Part shown: positions 5,993 through 6,691 of the stretch, in pieces
How the letters are laid out: each line of letters begins with the position of its first letter
Position numbering within the stretch: position 1 is the stretch's first letter
Assembly (NCBI GenBank): GCA_007123695.1
Contig: SLGN01000647.1
Coordinates: 1 to 6,691, forward strand
Origin: Verrucomicrobiales bacterium
GTDB lineage: Bacteria; Verrucomicrobiota; Verrucomicrobiia; Verrucomicrobiales; DEV007
Direction: 5' to 3'
DNA length: 6,691 nucleotides
Made by a program: the position numbers and the translations under genes
Notes under the pieces: model-generated
What the model saw: the letters and a program-made list of their open reading frames with translations, nothing else
Database searches by the model: none
Told to the model about the DNA's origin: nothing

Positions 5993-6691
5993 ATGAAGAA
6001 GAAACCCACCCACCACGGACGCGTCTGGATCGGGTTCGACCTCGGCGGCACGAAGATGCTCGCGAAGGTGTTCGACGACGACTACCGCATCCTCGGACGC
6101 GCGAAATGCAAGACGCAGGGCGCCAAGGGGGTCCGCGCCGGACTCAAGCGCATGGCCGGCACCGTATCGGACGCCCTTGCCGACGCCGGGGTCGAGCCCG
6201 GCCAACTCGCCGCCATCGGAGTCGGCTGCCCCGGCCCGATCAACCCGTCGAAGGGCGAAATCGTCGAGGCGCCCAACCTCGGCTGGAGCCGCGTCCCCGT
6301 CGAGACGCATCTCGGCGAGGCTTTCGGAGTGCCCACCGTGATCTGCAACGACGTCGATGCGGGCGTCTACGGCGAATACCAGTCCGGGGCGGCGCGGGGA
6401 GCGCGCTGCGCCGTGGGCATTTTCCCCGGCACCGGCATCGGCGCGGGCGCGGTCGTCGACGGCAGGCTCCTGCAAGGGTCCACCCTCTCCTGCATGGAAC
6501 TCGGCCACATCCCGCTTTTCCCGGAAACCTCGGGACGGGGCGAGGACGGATCGACGCTCGAAACCGAATGCTCCCGCCTCAAGATCGCCGCCGAAGCGAC
6601 CCGCGCCGCCTATCGAGGACAGGCCCCCCACCTCCTCAAAGCCTGCGGCACCGACCTCTCCAAAATCACCAGCGGAGCACTCGCCAAGTCC
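5993..6691 (+). CDS. ROK-family sugar kinase (glucokinase-like), 3' end cut off by the window
   Basis: Open frame from ATG 5993 to the window edge, 233 codons visible; full-length ROK kinases are usually about 300-320 aa. It likely phosphorylates a hexose or amino sugar with ATP; the substrate cannot be told. Motifs: phosphate-binding FDLGGTK (15-21), GVGCPGPINP (76-85), EAPNLGW (92-98), CNDVDAGVYGEY with putative catalytic Asp120 (118-129), GTGIGAG (146-152), MELGHIPL with the family's metal-binding His172 (168-175), and TLE (188-190). The cysteine-rich zinc motif CxCGxxGCxE that normally follows the GH motif is not present: residues 180-190 read SGRGEDGSTLE. There is no N-terminal helix-turn-helix, so it is a kinase-type rather than a repressor-type member. 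The gene starts 5 bp after the dxr stop and is probably co-transcribed with cdsA and dxr. The sequence before the start (gatttgaagaaa) gives at best a weak Shine-Dalgarno. Confidence 0.9.
   Translation, partial: MKKKPTHHGRVWIGFDLGGTKMLAKVFDDDYRILGRAKCKTQGAKGVRAGLKRMAGTVSDALADAGVEPGQLAAIGVGCPGPINPSKGEIVEAPNLGWSRVPVETHLGEAFGVPTVICNDVDAGVYGEYQSGAARGARCAVGIFPGTGIGAGAVVDGRLLQGSTLSCMELGHIPLFPETSGRGEDGSTLETECSRLKIAAEATRAAYRGQAPHLLKACGTDLSKITSGALAKS

Noticed and set aside
4775..6631. 618-codon open frame on the minus strand opposite dxr and the ROK gene
   Set aside because: It spans two unambiguous sense genes and their junction, and its R/S/A/P-rich composition is typical of an antisense shadow in GC-rich DNA.

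Overview
The window is a compact, GC-rich bacterial chromosomal stretch in which every gene lies on the + strand. Most of it is central metabolism and housekeeping. Protein character and gene content (succinyl-CoA synthetase, a short-type citrate synthase, CdsA with a PGIGG motif, DXR, a ROK kinase) suggest Verrucomicrobiota or a relative in the PVC group. That placement is an impression from memory, not a computed phylogeny. None of the starts that can be inspected has a convincing Shine-Dalgarno sequence.

Left block (1-3713), TCA cycle: sucC (5' end cut off by the window), sucD and a citrate synthase gene. SucC and SucD form succinyl-CoA synthetase, which links succinyl-CoA cleavage to NTP formation, and citrate synthase brings acetyl-CoA into the cycle. 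Inserted exactly between the sucC stop and the sucD start is about 473 bp. It holds a 123-codon gene for a four-helix-bundle protein of the 23S rRNA-intervening-sequence (IVP) family, bordered by arrays of a heptanucleotide (ctgaaaa on the right, its reverse complement on the left). Removing 1147-1619 on paper restores a TGATG stop/start overlap between sucC and sucD. The segment therefore looks like a small inserted element, and it is the most interesting item here.

Intergenic region (3714-3924): about 210 bp with no convincing gene. It contains a GC-rich hairpin after the citrate synthase gene, a possible three-way-junction fold, a small palindrome, and one degenerate solo copy of the ctgaaaa/cttccca heptamer pair. 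It probably separates two transcription units.

Right block (3925-6691), membrane-lipid and isoprenoid precursors: cdsA (CDP-diacylglycerol synthase) and dxr (1-deoxy-D-xylulose-5-phosphate reductoisomerase), 8 bp apart, then after 5 bp a ROK-family sugar kinase gene that runs off the window. The familiar uppS-cdsA-dxr-rseP order is only partly kept: no uppS precedes cdsA, and a ROK gene takes the rseP position. The CdsA and ROK proteins both depart from textbook motifs of their families.
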